From an uncultured Bacillota bacterium (GTDB taxonomy: Bacteria; Bacillota_I; Bacilli_A; RF39; UBA660), in the NCBI GenBank assembly GCA_945928335.1, contig CAMENK010000034.1, positions 1 to 7,335 on the forward strand: a DNA stretch of 7,335 nt, written 5' to 3'. Below, in pieces: positions 5,919 through 7,335 of this stretch. Both the position numbers and the translations under genes were made by a program. Position 1 is the stretch's first letter. Each line of letters starts with the position of its first letter. The notes under the pieces were generated by a model. The model saw only the letters and a list, made by a program, of their open reading frames with translations, did no database searches and was not told where the DNA came from.

Positions 5919-7076
5919 TTACCACATATTAGTGTATATTCCTTCTCCATTAGGATAAATATCATCCATATTTATTAAATAAGTTAAATTTTCATCTTCA
6001 ACTATACCTGAATATCTTTCATAAATCCATACTTTAGTTTTAATAGGAAGTGCTTCAGCCGTGTATATTGTTGTATCACTTATACCAATTATTAATGCAG
6101 CATGTCCATCTCTTCCAACAAAATCGCCCACTTTATATTGTCCATTTCTCATAAAATCATAAGTCAATTCTATATGTGGACCCATGTCACTTAATTCATT
6201 GGTTAGATAAGCATAATCTCCAGCGCCAACATCTCCAATATCTAATCCACCATTTAATAAAGCCCATGTAACAAATCCACTACATGTAAATCCATTTGGT
6301 CTCCATTTATCTATAAAAGAATCATATAATGTACATCCCCATATTGCTGGTCCACTTAAAGTACTTTTACCTTTTAAAGTTTCAAATTTACTTTCATGAA
6401 GATATAATCCTCTTTCATAATATCTTCCTTCACCACCAATTCCATTACCAGATAATCTACCATTTTCATTAAAATATCTAATTGTATATGGAAATTCTAA
6501 AAGTAAGAATCTTATAGCCGCTACTACGCCACCTCTAGTTCCATAGCCTGCTTCTTCAACCCTTGAAAATAATATTTCGTCTAACAAATCTGCTTCTTCC
6601 TTTGTATATCTTCTACAAGGTAGTTCTGGTTTATCATTGTTTAGTGTTGGAACTGTTATTAAATCTGTTACTATAATTTCAAAATTATATTCTGCATTAT
6701 CTTTATATACTTTTATGTTGGCATTTCCCACATTGTGTGCATACACTATTCCTTCATTATCTACTGAAACTATTGAATCATCTGAACTTTCCCAATTTAA
6801 ATTTGTATCTGGATTTCCTTCGGTTTCTAATGTTACTTCTAATTTTTTAGTTCCATTTACAGCTAAATACACCTTGCTTATATTACTTGTAATAGAAATT
6901 ATTTTATCATTTTTTTCTTCAACATAGATTTCTGATTTATATTGAGTGTTTTCTTTTGAATATTGTTTTTTTATAAAAATAACTATTATAAATGTCAATA
7001 TTAAAAGCATTAATATCAAAAGAATTGTAATTTTTTTTAATATTCTAATTTTCTTATTCTTTTTACGACTCTTCAT
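5919..7076 (-). CDS. Membrane-anchored surface protein: Big_2 domain plus NlpC/P60-like cysteine hydrolase
   Basis: The 385-residue product starts with a very basic tail (KSRKKNKKIRILKK) and a hydrophobic segment at about 17-35 with no obvious cleavage site, so it is probably a membrane anchor with the rest outside. Residues about 60-140 look like one bacterial Ig-like (Big_2) domain: strand VYLAVNGTKKLEVT, then NWESSDDSIVSVDNEGIVYA, then GNANIKVY. Residues 154-385 form a second domain. It holds GFTCSGFVTWALLNGG with candidate nucleophile Cys265, KVGDFVGRDGHAALIIGI with candidate His325, and TIYTAEAL, where Glu341 may be the third residue. This order resembles NlpC/P60 or CHAP cell-wall hydrolases. 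The stretch 154-250 (AGYGTRGGVVAAIRF, FPYTIRYFNENGRL) is distinctive but unnamed to me. ATG at 7076 follows AGAGG (7083-7087). It is transcribed alone. A peptidoglycan substrate is inferred. Confidence 0.8.
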   Translation of the reverse strand: MKSRKKNKKIRILKKITILLILMLLILTFIIVIFIKKQYSKENTQYKSEIYVEEKNDKIISITSNISKVYLAVNGTKKLEVTLETEGNPDTNLNWESSDDSIVSVDNEGIVYAHNVGNANIKVYKDNAEYNFEIIVTDLITVPTLNNDKPELPCRRYTKEEADLLDEILFSRVEEAGYGTRGGVVAAIRFLLLEFPYTIRYFNENGRLSGNGIGGEGRYYERGLYLHESKFETLKGKSTLSGPAIWGCTLYDSFIDKWRPNGFTCSGFVTWALLNGGLDIGDVGAGDYAYLTNELSDMGPHIELTYDFMRNGQYKVGDFVGRDGHAALIIGISDTTIYTAEALPIKTKVWIYERYSGIVEDENLTYLINMDDIYPNGEGIYTNMW

Positions 7077-7103
7077 CTTATTCCTCTTTCCTAAATTACA
7101 TAT

Positions 7104-7132
7104 ATTATAACATTTAATTAGGAATATTTCAC
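7104..7132 (-). promoter_or_regulatory. Promoter of the surface-hydrolase gene
   Basis: A perfect TATAAT (7104-7109) lies 17 nt after GTGAAA (7127-7132), which matches four of six -35 bases. The predicted start site near 7097 gives a leader of about 20 nt before the ATG, just enough for the AGAGG binding site. Confidence 0.65.
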
Positions 7133-7137
7133 ATTAA

Positions 7138-7210
7138 AAAACTATAAAAGTAATATAATCCCCAGTACTTGTACTATTGTACTTAATGAAGATTATTTTT
7201 TTATAGTTTT
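7138..7210 (-). terminator. Large hairpin terminator with a 30-nt loop
   Basis: A 12-bp stem pairs 7138-7149 with 7199-7210 (AAAACTATAAAA against TTTTATAGTTTT). After a small asymmetric internal loop, a 6-bp stem pairs 7155-7160 with 7191-7196 (ATAATC/GATTAT). On the minus strand the stem ends in ATAGTTTTTT, a good U-tract, so it should terminate the gene entering from the right edge. The 30-nt apical loop (7161-7190) is unusually large and contains three GTAC cores, two of which can pair (7164-7168 with 7179-7183). Confidence 0.6.
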
Positions 7211-7239
7211 ATCTTCTATCCTTAATAATTTTTGTTCTA

Positions 7240-7335
7240 CTATATTTCGCTTATGTATTCAAGTAATTTTAAAAACATCTTTATGAATACTCCTTTTAAA
7301 CCTTTAGCTCTTAACTTTCTTATTGCTATTCTCTT
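7240..7335 (-). CDS. C-terminal fragment of an unidentified protein (partial)
   Basis: One minus-strand frame is open from the right edge for 31 codons and ends in TAG. It reads KRIAIRKLRAKGLKGVF followed by IKMFLKLLEYISEI. The other two minus frames carry early stops. The end is basic and helix-like, which suits the tail of a real protein, and the hairpin terminator at 7138-7210 begins 30 nt later. I do not recognise the family. Only this tail is visible, so the frame could also be a chance opening. Confidence 0.45.
   Translation of the reverse strand, partial: KRIAIRKLRAKGLKGVFIKMFLKLLEYISEI

Noticed and set aside
6637..6927. Plus-strand open frame of 96 codons
   Set aside because: It is antisense to the Big_2 domain of the surface protein and has no recognisable features.

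Overview
The window is about three-quarters A+T, and every gene I can support lies on the minus strand, so it reads from right to left. The ribosome binding sites are strong and GGAGG-like. There is a leucine T-box leader, a Cse60-family gene, a YtgP/MurJ-type flippase and a zinc-less LeuRS of the Bacillus type. Together these point to a low-GC Bacillota genome, probably an uncultured or gut-type member of the Bacilli or Clostridia. TGA acts as a normal stop for two genes and tryptophan is TGG throughout, so this is not the mycoplasma code. I cannot name a species. There is no sign of an insertion sequence, prophage, CRISPR array, tRNA or rRNA.

Layout in transcription order (right to left). 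(1) 7240-7335 holds the C-terminal end of an unidentified gene, followed by a large hairpin terminator with a 30-nt loop (7138-7210). (2) A sigma-A-like promoter (7104-7132) drives a membrane-anchored surface protein (5919-7076). It has an N-terminal anchor, one Big_2 Ig-like domain and an NlpC/P60-like cysteine-hydrolase domain. (3) A near-consensus promoter (5861-5889) starts a leucine-specific T-box leader (specifier CUU, T-box core at 5687-5699). The leader controls a two-gene unit: a 121-residue three-helix membrane protein of unknown function (5273-5638), and leuS (2884-5280), whose start codon lies inside the end of the membrane gene. A hairpin right after leuS (2847-2878) ends this unit. 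(4) A tightly packed operon follows: a Cse60-family small protein (2545-2724), a MurJ/YtgP-type lipid II flippase (911-2536), a YhaQ/NatA-type ABC ATPase (7-906), and the first five codons of its presumed permease partner (1-17). In this operon each stop codon touches or overlaps the next ribosome binding site.

Two themes run through the window: the cell envelope (surface hydrolase, flippase, ABC exporter, small membrane protein) and leucine-tRNA supply. Most of the content is ordinary housekeeping. The points worth a second look are the unknown membrane protein under leucyl-tRNA control, the design of the T-box expression platform (it contains an ACCA that can pair in cis with the tRNA-binding UGGU), the Cse60-MurJ linkage, and the surface hydrolase. 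I found no strong evidence for a wholly new multi-gene system.
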